DNA from: Paenibacillus thalictri
GTDB lineage: Bacteria; Bacillota; Bacilli; Paenibacillales; NBRC-103111
DNA length: 64,000 bases
Assembly: GCF_004307995.1 (NCBI RefSeq)
Contig: NZ_SIRE01000007.1
Span: 186,001-250,000 of the forward strand
Direction: 5' to 3'
In this document: positions 7,607 to 17,302 of the stretch, piece after piece
Layout: each line of letters opens with the position of its first letter
How positions within the stretch are numbered: the first letter of the stretch is position 1
The notes under the pieces: generated by a model
The model's input: the letters and a program-made list of their open reading frames with translations, nothing else
Database searches by the model: none
Told to the model about the DNA's origin: nothing
Position numbers and translations under genes: made by a program

Positions 7607-9241
7607 ATGAACAAAAAGGTTTCGATTTCCGTTTCGGCCGTCACCGCGCTTTCGCTGGTTCTGCTGTCCGCCTGCACAAGCGACAAGGCCGGGCAGGAGC
7701 AAGTGGCGGATGCCAATCGTCAACCCGCCGCCCCAAGCAATCTCAACGCAAGCGGATTTCCGATCGTCAAGCAGCCGCTGACGATGTCCGCGATGGTGCT
7801 GCTCAGTCCGTCGCAGCCGACGAATTGGAACGATATTCTGGCTTGGCAGGAATACGAGAAAATGACCGGCATCCATATCGATTGGAAAGCGCATACGAGC
7901 GCGGACATTACCGAGAAGCGCAACCTGGCGCTGGCCAGCAACCAGCTTCCCGACATCTTCTACCGCACCAAGACGCCGGACAGCGACGTGGACAAATACG
8001 GCGCCGAGGGTTCTTTTATGAAGCTGAACGGTTTGATCGATCAATATGCCCCGAACTTTAAAGCGCTGATGCAAAAATACAACGATGTCCGCAAAGGTGT
8101 GCAGACGGCGGACGGCAGCATTTATGCCATGCCTTATTTGACGGATTCTCCAAGCATTGAAATTACGAGCAAGCTGTTTCTTAATCAGGAATGGCTGAAG
8201 AAGACCGGCAAGAAGCTGCCTACGACAACGGATGAGCTGACCGATGTGCTGACGGCGTTCCGCGACGGCGATCCGAACGGCAACGGCAAGCAGGACGAGG
8301 TGCCGTTAACGTCCGATACGCTTGACAAGCTGATCTGGATTTTGCGGGGGTCGTTTGGCCTTGCCAACAAAGGCGTCGGCAACGAAAACTGGGATGTCGA
8401 TCCGAAGAGCGGCAAGCTGCGGTTTTTCCCGGCCAGCGAAGGCTACAAAGAGCTGATGGCGTATATGCGCAAGCTGTATGAGAACAAGCTGATCGATCAG
8501 GAGATTTTTACAAACGACGGAAAAAAAGTGCTGGCCAAAAACGAGCAAAATCAAATCGGCGCTTTCGCTTTCGGCAATATTGTGGCGTTAGCCAACAAAA
8601 ACGCCAACGATTTTGTCGGACTGGGCACGGCGCTGGCCGGCCCGCATGGTGATCGCTTGTTTACGAGCGCACGCGGACATTTCGGGGCCAAAGGCGCGTT
8701 TATGATCAGCAGCTCCAACAAAAATCCGGAAGCGGCGATGCGCTGGATCGATTATTTTTACGGCGAAGAAGGCATTCGCATGTTGTATATGGGCATCGAA
8801 GGCACTACATATCAGAAGGACAGCAGCGGCAACTACGACTTTATCCCGAAATTGACGGAAAATATTCCGGCGGGTTCGTCGTTTGACCAGGTGATCTCGA
8901 AATATGTGCCTTATGCGGGCGGATCCTTGCCTACGATTATTTTGGAGAAATATTTCAAAGGCGGCGAAACCCAGCCTGCGGCTAAGGCGGCAGCTGAAAA
9001 CTTGCAGCCGTACCTGCCGAAGGAGCTGTGGGCGCCGTTCGGATTTACCGCGCAGGAATCCGCCGACAAGCAGTCGCTGGAAGCGGACATTAACGGGCTT
9101 GTCAAACAACGTACCGCCGAGTTCATTCAAGGGAAGGTATCGATCGACAAATTCGACGATTACGTGGCGCAGCTGAATAAAATGGGGCTCGGCGATTTGC
9201 AGAAGATGTATGAGACGGCTTACGAGCGCTACAAGAAGTAA
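7607..9241 (+). CDS. Sugar ABC transporter substrate-binding lipoprotein
   Basis: A 544-residue lipoprotein follows AAAGGGG. Its signal peptide ends in the lipobox LLSAC with lipidated Cys23. The body has the extracellular solute-binding protein family 1 layout of the larger LplA/YtcQ group common in Paenibacillus (DPNGNGKQDEVPL is typical). It would capture an oligosaccharide or modified glycan outside the membrane and pass it to the two permeases encoded next. No ATPase gene is present in the operon; such CUT1 systems usually share an MsmX-type ATPase encoded elsewhere. It is the first structural gene after the GntR regulator. Confidence 0.85.
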   Translation: MNKKVSISVSAVTALSLVLLSACTSDKAGQEQVADANRQPAAPSNLNASGFPIVKQPLTMSAMVLLSPSQPTNWNDILAWQEYEKMTGIHIDWKAHTSADITEKRNLALASNQLPDIFYRTKTPDSDVDKYGAEGSFMKLNGLIDQYAPNFKALMQKYNDVRKGVQTADGSIYAMPYLTDSPSIEITSKLFLNQEWLKKTGKKLPTTTDELTDVLTAFRDGDPNGNGKQDEVPLTSDTLDKLIWILRGSFGLANKGVGNENWDVDPKSGKLRFFPASEGYKELMAYMRKLYENKLIDQEIFTNDGKKVLAKNEQNQIGAFAFGNIVALANKNANDFVGLGTALAGPHGDRLFTSARGHFGAKGAFMISSSNKNPEAAMRWIDYFYGEEGIRMLYMGIEGTTYQKDSSGNYDFIPKLTENIPAGSSFDQVISKYVPYAGGSLPTIILEKYFKGGETQPAAKAAAENLQPYLPKELWAPFGFTAQESADKQSLEADINGLVKQRTAEFIQGKVSIDKFDDYVAQLNKMGLGDLQKMYETAYERYKK

Positions 9242-9304
9242 GGATAGGACCCGGCGGGCGCTTTACGGCGGCGTGCCGGACATTTGCGGCGAGGGAGTGT
9301 TCCT

Positions 9305-10240
9305 ATGACATCCGGTTCGGGGAGAGGGGTTTCCAAAGCGGTCATTCCTCGATCGATCAGCAAAAACTGGGATTTATACCTGCTAGTGCTGCCCGTGGTG
9401 CTGTATTTTCTGCTTATCAAATATTTGCCGATGTACGGCATTCAGATTGCTTTTAAAGATTTTTCCGTAGCCAAAGGGATCTGGGGCAGCCAGTGGGTAG
9501 GTTTCAAGCATTTCATCCGCTTTTTCAACAATTATCAGTTTTGGACGTTAATCCGCAACACGGTGGGCATCAGCTTGTATCAAATTGCCGTCGCTTTTCC
9601 GATGCCAATCCTGTTTGCACTGCTAATTAACGAGGTCCGCAGCAAAAGGTTCAAAAAAACCGTGCAGTCGATTACATTTATGCCTTATTTTCTTTCCACC
9701 GTGGTGCTGGTCGGGATTGTCATGGCGTTTCTGGCGCCGTCCACAGGGCTGGTGAACCATGTGATCAGCTATTTCGGGGGCGAACCGGTGTATTTTATGA
9801 CCGAACCGGGGATGTTCAAGTCGATTTACGTCTTTTCGGACATTTGGCAGACGATGGGTTTCAGCTCCGTGTTGTATATCGCCGTGCTGGCCGGCGTCGA
9901 CGCACATTTGTACGAAGCGGCGATCATCGACGGGGCCAGCAAATTTCAGCGCATGATTCATATTGCCGTGCCATGCCTTATTCCGACGGCGATAATTATG
10001 CTCATTTTTCAGTTCGGCTCAATCATGGATATCGGCTTTGAAAAAATATTTCTGATGCAAAACGAGCTGAACCGGACTTCATCCAGCGTGATCTCCACGT
10101 ATGTGTACGAAATCGGCCTGCTTGGCTCGCAATACAGCTTTTCCGCCGCCGTCGGGCTGTTTAATTCGGTAATCAACTTTGTATTGATCATTATTGTGAA
10201 CCAAGTGGCCAAACGAGTCAGCGGCATCAGCTTATGGTGA
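9305..10240 (+). CDS. CUT1 sugar ABC permease, LplB type
   Basis: The ATG at 9305 has GAGGGA seven bases upstream; a TTG at 9284 is in frame but less well placed. The 311-residue protein has six predicted membrane segments and the cytoplasmic EAA loop (LYEAAIIDGASKFQRMIHIAVPCLIP), which contacts the ATPase. The long N-terminus and the KYLPMYGIQIAFKDFS segment are characteristic of LplB permeases. It pairs with the next gene and the lipoprotein before it to form an importer. Confidence 0.88.
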   Translation: MTSGSGRGVSKAVIPRSISKNWDLYLLVLPVVLYFLLIKYLPMYGIQIAFKDFSVAKGIWGSQWVGFKHFIRFFNNYQFWTLIRNTVGISLYQIAVAFPMPILFALLINEVRSKRFKKTVQSITFMPYFLSTVVLVGIVMAFLAPSTGLVNHVISYFGGEPVYFMTEPGMFKSIYVFSDIWQTMGFSSVLYIAVLAGVDAHLYEAAIIDGASKFQRMIHIAVPCLIPTAIIMLIFQFGSIMDIGFEKIFLMQNELNRTSSSVISTYVYEIGLLGSQYSFSAAVGLFNSVINFVLIIIVNQVAKRVSGISLW

Positions 10241-10256
10241 TGGGAGAGCAGGGAAC

Positions 10257-11153
10257 ATGGATTACGCAAAATCGGTAAGCCGGGGAGACCGCATATTTGA
10301 TGTGGCGGTATATACGATACTTACGGTCATCATGCTGGGAACGCTGTACCCGCTGCTGTACATTGTGAGCGCTTCATTCAGCGATCCGATGTCGATCATC
10401 AAAGGGGAACTTTGGCTGCTGCCGAAGCATGTGACATTGTCCGCTTATCAAAAGGTGTTTCAAAATCCGGACATATTGCTGGGTTACCGGAATTCCGCGA
10501 TTTATCTTGTGGTAGGCACGGCGGTCAATATCGTGATGACAACGATGGGCGCTTATGCGCTGTCGCGCCCGGATTTTAGAGGACGTTATGTTTTGACCTT
10601 GATATTCACCTTTACGTTGTTGTTTAACGGCGGCCTGATTCCGACGTATCTGGTCTACAAAAATTGGCTTGGGTTGTACAACAACCTGTGGGCGATGGTT
10701 ATACCGGGAGCGGTCAGCGTGTGGAACATGATTATTATGCGCACGTATTTTCAAACGTCCATTCCGGGGGAATTGTATGAGGCCGCTTATATCGACGGCT
10801 GCAGCAATATCCGGACGCTAACCAGTATCGTGCTGCCGCTATCGAGGCCGATCATCGCCGTGATGATCATGTATTACGGTGTCGCTCATTGGAATTCGTA
10901 TTTTACGGCATTAATCTATTTGAACGATCATTGGCGGCTGCCGCTGCAGATGGTGATCCGCAGCATTCTGATTCAGGACAACATGAACGGCATGGCCGGC
11001 GGCGACGGCGAAAGCCTGGTGGAGCAGCTGCTTCTAGTCGAAGGGGTGCGGTATGCAGTGATTGTTGTGTCAAGCCTACCGATGCTGCTGTTGTATCCGC
11101 TGGTGCAAAAGCATTTTGTCAAAGGCGTTATGATGGGTGCGGTCAAGGGGTAA
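10257..11153 (+). CDS. CUT1 sugar ABC permease, LplC type
   Basis: The gene starts 16 bp after the previous permease behind GGGAGAGCAGGG. The 298-residue protein has six membrane segments and an EAA loop (LYEAAYIDGCSNIRTLTSIVLPLSRP), with the TLYPLLYIVSASFSDP opening of the LplC/YtcP group. It completes the translocation pore with its LplB partner. Its end is 41 bp from the PHP-domain gene, consistent with one operon. Confidence 0.88.
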   Translation: MDYAKSVSRGDRIFDVAVYTILTVIMLGTLYPLLYIVSASFSDPMSIIKGELWLLPKHVTLSAYQKVFQNPDILLGYRNSAIYLVVGTAVNIVMTTMGAYALSRPDFRGRYVLTLIFTFTLLFNGGLIPTYLVYKNWLGLYNNLWAMVIPGAVSVWNMIIMRTYFQTSIPGELYEAAYIDGCSNIRTLTSIVLPLSRPIIAVMIMYYGVAHWNSYFTALIYLNDHWRLPLQMVIRSILIQDNMNGMAGGDGESLVEQLLLVEGVRYAVIVVSSLPMLLLYPLVQKHFVKGVMMGAVKG

Positions 11154-11194
11154 CTGCGGTAAAAAGGTAACGGTCAAAAGAAGATGGCGAATCT

Positions 11195-13168
11195 ATGGCA
11201 GAATGGGAGACAGCGACAATGGGACAAATCGGGAACACGCAGGACGGGCAAGCCGTTCTGCTGAGCAAAGGTAAAACCGCCACGGCGGACAATGAGCTGG
11301 CCGGCTGCGAAGCGGGAAAAGCGATTGACGGCAAGGCCGATACGTATTGGGCTGGGGCGCCTTATTACCAGTGGTGGAAGCTTGACTTGCAGCAAATATG
11401 CCCCGTCACGCAAATCCGCATCGCAGCGGGTTCGGGCGGGGATGAAGAGACGTTATATTTTATCGAATACAGCGAAGATAACTTGAATTGGAGCGCGGCC
11501 GCCGAAAAGACGGAGCAGCACGGTACGGCCGGCGGCGAAGAACGTTATGACGTCAGCTTTGACGCCCGTTACATACGGGTTACCGTGACGTACAGCTCGG
11601 CGGGAGAGACAGCCATTCTCCGCGATGTGCAAGTATTTGGCCATGAACCCGCCGAAGGGTCGGCGTCAGCTGCGGATGCGCTCCGCAAAGCGGCGCAGCG
11701 TAAGTTTGCCGCTGTGAGCTGTGATGAGGCGAGCGGGTTCGATGAAACGGAGACGGAAGAAATCGAAGCCGGGCAGAAGGACCGGGTATTGGTCGGCGGA
11801 GAAGCCGGCAGCTATCTTGTGTACCGCGCGGTCGATTTTACGGCAGGCGGTGTCGATCAGCTGCGGGGGCAATTCGGGTTTACCAATCTGGACAAGGAAA
11901 AACGGATGACCTTGGAAGTTAGAGTTGACGCCTTGGACGGAGAGAAAATCGGCTCGCTTGTGTTGTTTAAGCAGTGGAAGCGCTGGTCCATTCTTGGCGG
12001 CCGGCTGTCGCATAATGATGCGTCGCTGCTGACCGGCGTTCATGACGTTTATTTGGTCATTACCGATGCTGCGCCTGAACAGAACCTCATAATTCACTGG
12101 CTGGCTTTTGTCCGAAAGTCGCCTCTGCCGGCTCCGAAGCCGCGTCCGCAAGCGCTGCCCGCGCCAACAGGCGAATACAATGTGTATTTCGGAAATTTGC
12201 ACAGTCATACCGGGTTTTCGGACGGCATCGGCGTTCCGGAATACGCGTATGATTATGCGCGGTATACGGCGGGGCTTGATTTTCTGGCGATTACCGAGCA
12301 TAGCAACTTGTACGACCATTATTTGGACTGGGACCTCAGCCGCAAATGGGTCGATATTCAGCGGACGGCCGAGCGAAAAACGGAGGACGGCGCTTTCCTT
12401 GCCCTTTTTGGCGCGGAAACGACCTGGTACAACCAGTTTGGCCACATGAATACGTATCATATGGACTTTTTTATCAACGCTTACGAAACCGAATATAACG
12501 ATATTCCGCATTATTACGATACGCTTAAGCAATATCCCGATTCGATCAACCAATGGAACCACCCGTGGTCGTGCGGCAAACGCCACCTCGACGGATTCGA
12601 CCCGTATGACGCCGAGCTGGATAAAGTGATGTATATGCTGGAGATTAATACGATCGAATCGAAGGAGCTCGGAGGACTTTATTATTACGTGATGGCGCTG
12701 GACAAAGGGTGGCATATTTCACCCGTGGGCAGTCAAGATAATCACCACGGACAGTGGGGCACGGAAAATACGCTGCGGACCGGCGTGCTGGCCGCCGAAC
12801 TGACAAGGGAGCATTTCTTTGATGCGGTCAGGCACAACCGGGTGTATTTTACATCGGCGCTGCATTTGCAGGTGTGGTTCCGGGTGAACGGGGCCATCAT
12901 GGGTTCGCGAATTCAGCGGACCGACATGCTGGAGCTGGAAATTAAAGCGCTGTTTGGCGCCGATACCGGCAGCCGCATCGTCAAAGCCGAAATTATCGGC
13001 GAACGCGGACACGTACTTCATGCGATTGAACATAACGGGCAGCAGATGGACTGCCGGGTGTCGCTGCCGTGCGACCAGCGTTATTATTTCGTCAAGGTGT
13101 ATCAGGAGGATGGCGAATTTGCGGCAACGTCTCCCGTCTGGATTGAGGAGGTGGCCGGGCAGGAGTAA
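11195..13168 (+). CDS. Discoidin-PHP domain metallophosphoesterase (CehA/McbA-like)
   Basis: The 657-residue protein has an N-terminal discoidin/F5-8C (CBM32-like) domain (about residues 15-150), a linker beta-domain and a C-terminal PHP metallohydrolase domain from about residue 328. PHP metal ligands are visible in order: NLHSHTGFSDG, ITEHSN, FGAETTW, FGHMNTY, QWNHPWS and SQDNHHG. PHP enzymes use a trinuclear metal centre to hydrolyse phosphoester bonds. No signal peptide is seen, so it is probably cytoplasmic and would act on imported material. The start is uncertain: ATG 11195 is used, but ATG 11219 with GGGAG upstream is possible. Its place between a sugar importer and a phosphodiester glycosidase suggests a role in phosphoglycan breakdown (inference). 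Confidence 0.8.
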   Translation: MAEWETATMGQIGNTQDGQAVLLSKGKTATADNELAGCEAGKAIDGKADTYWAGAPYYQWWKLDLQQICPVTQIRIAAGSGGDEETLYFIEYSEDNLNWSAAAEKTEQHGTAGGEERYDVSFDARYIRVTVTYSSAGETAILRDVQVFGHEPAEGSASAADALRKAAQRKFAAVSCDEASGFDETETEEIEAGQKDRVLVGGEAGSYLVYRAVDFTAGGVDQLRGQFGFTNLDKEKRMTLEVRVDALDGEKIGSLVLFKQWKRWSILGGRLSHNDASLLTGVHDVYLVITDAAPEQNLIIHWLAFVRKSPLPAPKPRPQALPAPTGEYNVYFGNLHSHTGFSDGIGVPEYAYDYARYTAGLDFLAITEHSNLYDHYLDWDLSRKWVDIQRTAERKTEDGAFLALFGAETTWYNQFGHMNTYHMDFFINAYETEYNDIPHYYDTLKQYPDSINQWNHPWSCGKRHLDGFDPYDAELDKVMYMLEINTIESKELGGLYYYVMALDKGWHISPVGSQDNHHGQWGTENTLRTGVLAAELTREHFFDAVRHNRVYFTSALHLQVWFRVNGAIMGSRIQRTDMLELEIKALFGADTGSRIVKAEIIGERGHVLHAIEHNGQQMDCRVSLPCDQRYYFVKVYQEDGEFAATSPVWIEEVAGQE

Positions 13169-13398
13169 CCTATCTGTAAGATCGGTCACTGAGGGTCATA
13201 CCGTTACACCGGCAAGACCGGCAGATACTGACAATGCGGGCAGATCAGGTTGCTCCTGCTGCTAACAGCATCGGGCAGCAGAGGCAGCATGATCGCACCG
13301 CCAGCAACAGGCATTGATGCAACACCGACAGCATTGGCAGCACCGACAACACGGGGAACGCAAGGTAAAACTATACCTTATCTCGGGAGGTACACGCA

Positions 13399-16188
13399 AT
13401 GCGCTTTGCAAGTAGAATGGCCCGCTTGTTTCTGAGCATCGTTTTGCTCACATCCATGCTGTTTACGCTTCAAGCTCCGTCCGGGGTCCATGCGGACACG
13501 GTCACTTCCATCGGCAGCCAGGCGGATTTGGAGCTGATCCGCAGCAATCCGTCAGGAAGCTTCAAGCTGACCGCCGACATCGCTTTCACCGGCTCTTTTG
13601 ATCCGATTCCTTCCTTCAGCGGTACGTTGGACGGTAACGGACACATCATCTCCGGACTGCATATCGTCGGGGACGCGGCCCATCCTAAGGCGGCGTTTAT
13701 AGTTGAAAATTTGGGCGTCATCGAAAAAATCGGGTTTGTAAACGTATCCGTCACTTCCCTTGACACCAACTCCACGTTTTGGGCAAGCGGCATGGTCGGA
13801 AGCAACAAAGGGACGGTCCGGGAAAGCTTTGTGACCGGTTCGGTCACCGGCGGTTACCGCAGCGCCGGCATCGTTGTCACCAATTACAGCCAAGTGCAGA
13901 ACGTGTACACCAAAACGACGGTTAGCGCCAACGTCGAAAGCGGCGCATTAGTTGCGGTATCGGAAAGCGGTTCAACGCTGCAATCGTCGTATGCGATTCC
14001 TAATGTGCATTCCGCTTTAAACAACACCGGCGGTATATCCGCTTATGCCTACACCAATGCCACGATCAAAAACAACGCGCTGCTGGCCGGCACAATCACC
14101 AACGGCGGCAACACCAATATCGCCAGAATTACCGGCCGGGAGAACGGCACCCCGACGTTTCAGAACAATATCGCTTCCGCGAACGCGCTAGTTCAAGGGG
14201 CGGCAGTGTCAGGCGGAACGGCCGGCAATAATCAGGGCTTGTCCGTGACGGATAACGAGCTCAAGCAATTGAAGACCTATGAGGATACGCTGGGCTGGGA
14301 TTTTTACTCCGTCTGGGAAATGAGCACCGTGCTGGGCCGGCCTATTTTGCGGCACGTGCAGGAGCGGAAAGATACGGTAATCGCTTCGGCGGCCGATTTG
14401 GAGCTGATCCGCAGCAACCCGTCGGGGGATTTCAAGCTGACGGCCGACATTACATTAACCGGCGCGTTTGTGCCGCTCCCTTCCTTTAGCGGGACACTCG
14501 ACGGCGACGGGCATATCATCTCCAACCTGACGGTGACAGGAAGCGCCACACGGCCCAAAGCCGCGTTTATGGCGGATAATACCGGGATTGTGGAAAAAAT
14601 CGGTTTTGCGAATGCGGCGGTCATTGGCATCAATACGGCTCAGGACGATTGGGCGGCAGGTATCGCCGCTGCAAATCACGGCACGATCCGGGAAAGTTTC
14701 GTCACCGGCGTTGTTGTCGGGGGCTACCGCAGCGGCGGCATTACCGCACACAATTACGGCAGCATCAAAAACTGCTACACGGATATCATCGTCAAAGCCA
14801 AAGGTGAAAGCGGCGCCTTGGCGGCAGTGTCGGAAAGCGGCTCGACGCTGGCGTCGTCTTATGCGAAACCCAATGTGTATTCCGAGCTGAACAATACCGG
14901 CGGCATATCGGCTTATGCGTATACAAACGCCGTGATTAAAAACAACGCGCTGCTGGCCGGTACGATCACCAACGGAGGCGGCTCCAATATTTCCAGAATT
15001 ACCGGGCGGGTCAACGGCACGCCGACGTTCCAGAACAACATCGCTTCGACCAATGCGCTTGTTCAAGGAGCGGTTGTAACGGGCGGAACAGCAAGCAACA
15101 ACAAAGGTTTGTCCGTGACGGACAGCGCGCTTGGCACGCAGTCGACATATGAAAGCACGCTCGGTTGGAATTTTTCCGTCATCTGGAAAATGAGCCCTAC
15201 GCTGGGCCGGCCGGTGCTGCAGATTTTCCCGAACCTTCCGGCCGCTCAATCCAACCCGATTATCTTCAGAGTGTTCAGAGACGAATCCAATACACTTTCG
15301 ACCGGCGTTTCGCATAGGCAGATGGACTTTGTTGATGTGAACGGCAACATCCAGAAAGCCAACATCATCGACGTCAACTTGACGCTTCCGCAAAACTCGA
15401 TCATCGTGGGCACGAAAAACAATCAGATTCCGCCGACCGACACTAACGGCAACTACGTTCGCACCGTAGGCTCCGACGGACACGACGTGTTTAAAGGCAC
15501 GATTCCCGAGCAGGCGGCGACAACGGTAATTGCCGGGAAAAAAGTTGTTGCCGGCGTCAACGGCGAGTTTTACACGGAGCAAGGTCCCGAAGGTTACATG
15601 ATCAAAGACGGCTCCTCCATTATCAACGGCGTTCGCGTACCCGGAGTTGACGGCAAAACGTATCCGTTCCACGCCTTCTTTGGCATCAAAGACGACGGTA
15701 CCCCCGTCATCGGCAACTACAGCACGGATTGGCAGGCGCTGAAAAACGATTTGTACCAAGCTTCCGGCGGACAGTTCCGGGTCGTAAAAGACGGCGTCGC
15801 GCAAAGTTTCAGCGGCCAGGTCATCTCCAATCCGAGCGATCCGAATTATGACGAGCAAACGTACTACCGCTACAAAGACCGGCATCCCCGAACGGCGGTT
15901 GGCATCCGCAGCAACGGCACGGTATTTTTCCTTACCATCGACGGGCGCGGAGCTAACAGCTCCACCGGCTTCTACATTGAAGAGCTGGGGCTGTACATGA
16001 AAGAGCTGGGCGCTTACCAGGCTCTGAATATGGACGGCGGCGGTTCCACGACAGCTGCCACGCTGAACGCTGCAACCGGCGTCTACGAGGTGAAAAATAC
16101 GCCGATCAACAAAGTGAACGGGGTTGAAACGCCGGGAGCTTTGCGGGAAGTGTTCTCTTCCATACTTGTGCTGGTCAATCAGCCGTAA
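13399..16188 (+). CDS. Secreted phosphodiester glycosidase (NAGPA domain) with duplicated GLUG-like region
   Basis: CGGGAGG precedes the ATG. The 929-residue product begins with a signal peptide (cleavage near VHADT, residues 31-34). Residues 42-331 and 332-610 are a tandem duplication of a beta-rich module with GLUG-like features (FSGTLDGDGHIISNL, SGGITAHNYGSIKNCYT). Residues about 640-929 form the NAGPA/phosphodiester glycosidase domain, ending in the diagnostic NMDGGGSTT. This family removes a sugar from a sugar-1-phosphodiester; the mammalian enzyme uncovers mannose-6-phosphate by removing GlcNAc, and bacterial members act on exopolysaccharides. It is extracellular and probably the last gene of the GntR-controlled operon, 230 bp after the PHP gene. 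The substrate is unknown. Confidence 0.85.
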   Translation: MRFASRMARLFLSIVLLTSMLFTLQAPSGVHADTVTSIGSQADLELIRSNPSGSFKLTADIAFTGSFDPIPSFSGTLDGNGHIISGLHIVGDAAHPKAAFIVENLGVIEKIGFVNVSVTSLDTNSTFWASGMVGSNKGTVRESFVTGSVTGGYRSAGIVVTNYSQVQNVYTKTTVSANVESGALVAVSESGSTLQSSYAIPNVHSALNNTGGISAYAYTNATIKNNALLAGTITNGGNTNIARITGRENGTPTFQNNIASANALVQGAAVSGGTAGNNQGLSVTDNELKQLKTYEDTLGWDFYSVWEMSTVLGRPILRHVQERKDTVIASAADLELIRSNPSGDFKLTADITLTGAFVPLPSFSGTLDGDGHIISNLTVTGSATRPKAAFMADNTGIVEKIGFANAAVIGINTAQDDWAAGIAAANHGTIRESFVTGVVVGGYRSGGITAHNYGSIKNCYTDIIVKAKGESGALAAVSESGSTLASSYAKPNVYSELNNTGGISAYAYTNAVIKNNALLAGTITNGGGSNISRITGRVNGTPTFQNNIASTNALVQGAVVTGGTASNNKGLSVTDSALGTQSTYESTLGWNFSVIWKMSPTLGRPVLQIFPNLPAAQSNPIIFRVFRDESNTLSTGVSHRQMDFVDVNGNIQKANIIDVNLTLPQNSIIVGTKNNQIPPTDTNGNYVRTVGSDGHDVFKGTIPEQAATTVIAGKKVVAGVNGEFYTEQGPEGYMIKDGSSIINGVRVPGVDGKTYPFHAFFGIKDDGTPVIGNYSTDWQALKNDLYQASGGQFRVVKDGVAQSFSGQVISNPSDPNYDEQTYYRYKDRHPRTAVGIRSNGTVFFLTIDGRGANSSTGFYIEELGLYMKELGAYQALNMDGGGSTTAATLNAATGVYEVKNTPINKVNGVETPGALREVFSSILVLVNQP
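13522..15229 (+). repeat. Tandem intragenic duplication of about 870 bp
   Basis: Copy A begins at 13522 and copy B at 14392, giving a 290-codon unit. Both open with ADLELIRSNPSG and share long stretches such as GGISAYAYTNA, KNNALLAGTITNGG and NIAS-NALVQGA. Codon-level differences are scattered, so the duplication is not brand new. Confidence 0.9.
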
Positions 16189-16205
16189 AACCGCTTTTTT
16201 TGCAC

Positions 16206-16244
16206 AGGGGACGATGCGCTTATATTCATGCGTATCGTCCCTTT
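16206..16244. terminator. Terminator shared by the phosphodiester glycosidase and ger operons
   Basis: GGGACGATGCGC and GCGTATCGTCCC form a 12-bp stem with one G-T wobble around a 10-base loop, placed between two convergent genes; CTTT follows on the plus strand. Confidence 0.75.
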
Positions 16245-16249
16245 AGGTG

Positions 16250-17302
16250 TTACTTCAAGTTTTCGTTGTTGCGGATGTCTACGTCTATGACCGTTTCGCA
16301 TTGCAGCTTCGGAAACAGCTGCGGTTTCCAGTTTTTTCTCTGTTCCTCCGTCAGCGTGTTTCTGAAATACCGTCCCAAGCCAAGCGCATCGGAGTTGTTG
16401 TCCTGCAAAGTTTGGAACAACTTCTTGAATCTGTTTGCGATAAGCTGCTCCAACTCTTTTTTGATGATGTCCTCATTTGTTTTTCCCTGCTTCTCTTCGA
16501 TTGTTGCGCTGACCTTCAACGTAATGAGTATTTTCGGCTGAGCTCCGTCCCAAACGGCCTTGTTGCTGACGGTAACCTGATCGGTAACGACGGTTGCATG
16601 ATCCATTACGTCAATTGTCCCTTCCACGTACATCCCTTGAAACAAGTTGTAGATGATTGTTTCATCGGGCGATATTTTCGCCGCCATCCGGTCTCCCTGC
16701 ATAATGGCCGAACCTTCCAAATGATATAACGTATCCTTGCCTTTAGATATAATTGGCACCGCCATATCTCTTGTGTAGGATTGAATGTCCCGGTACGCCT
16801 CCCAGGCGTGAACGATGGAAATTCGCGGCGTCCATCCCGCTTCTTTGCTGAAGAAGTCAAAGGAAATCGTGCCGACGGTCGTTTTTCGTTTATCTTCCAT
16901 CAGTTGCTCGAAATCGCCCGATACGATGGCCATTAACGCTTTTGGCGTCAATTCCTTGGAACGTATCGTGTAATCCAAAATACTTCTGATCCCTTTGCGG
17001 GCTAGAGGTTCATCGATCAGCAGCAGCTTTGTATGCAGCAAATCGAGGCTTTGCTCGGCATCGGCCCGTATTTTGTCAACCGCCTTGCCTATCGTTTCCG
17101 CCTCCACTTCGATAGACCTGATCATTTCTTTGCCCGGCACCGGTATCCGCAAAACCACATGATATTTCTCCTGCTTTCCTTCCGATACGCCAAGCACGAT
17201 CGGCAGCAGCCGGCGATTAATGTCTTTATGCCCCCAACAGCCGCTTAAGCAGCACACGCTGCAAAGCAAAATGGCGGCTTTAACCGCAAAACCCGGTTTC
17301 AT
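16250..17302 (-). CDS. Spore germination protein, Ger(x)C family lipoprotein
   Basis: The ATG at 17302 follows AAAAGGAGAAG and overlaps the upstream gerB-type gene by 4 bp. The 350-residue product has a signal peptide ending in CLSGC (lipidated Cys22) followed by WGHKDINRR, the usual W-x-x-x-E/D-I/L-N opening of Ger(x)C proteins. In the inner membrane of the spore the C subunit forms a nutrient receptor with the A and B subunits. Length and motifs are normal. It is the third and last gene of the operon. Confidence 0.92.
   Translation of the reverse strand: MKPGFAVKAAILLCSVCCLSGCWGHKDINRRLLPIVLGVSEGKQEKYHVVLRIPVPGKEMIRSIEVEAETIGKAVDKIRADAEQSLDLLHTKLLLIDEPLARKGIRSILDYTIRSKELTPKALMAIVSGDFEQLMEDKRKTTVGTISFDFFSKEAGWTPRISIVHAWEAYRDIQSYTRDMAVPIISKGKDTLYHLEGSAIMQGDRMAAKISPDETIIYNLFQGMYVEGTIDVMDHATVVTDQVTVSNKAVWDGAQPKILITLKVSATIEEKQGKTNEDIIKKELEQLIANRFKKLFQTLQDNNSDALGLGRYFRNTLTEEQRKNWKPQLFPKLQCETVIDVDIRNNENLK

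Noticed and set aside
14455..15885. A 476-codon antisense frame under the phosphodiester glycosidase gene
   Set aside because: It is a shadow frame over a duplicated coding region; the plus-strand protein has a signal peptide and clear domains.
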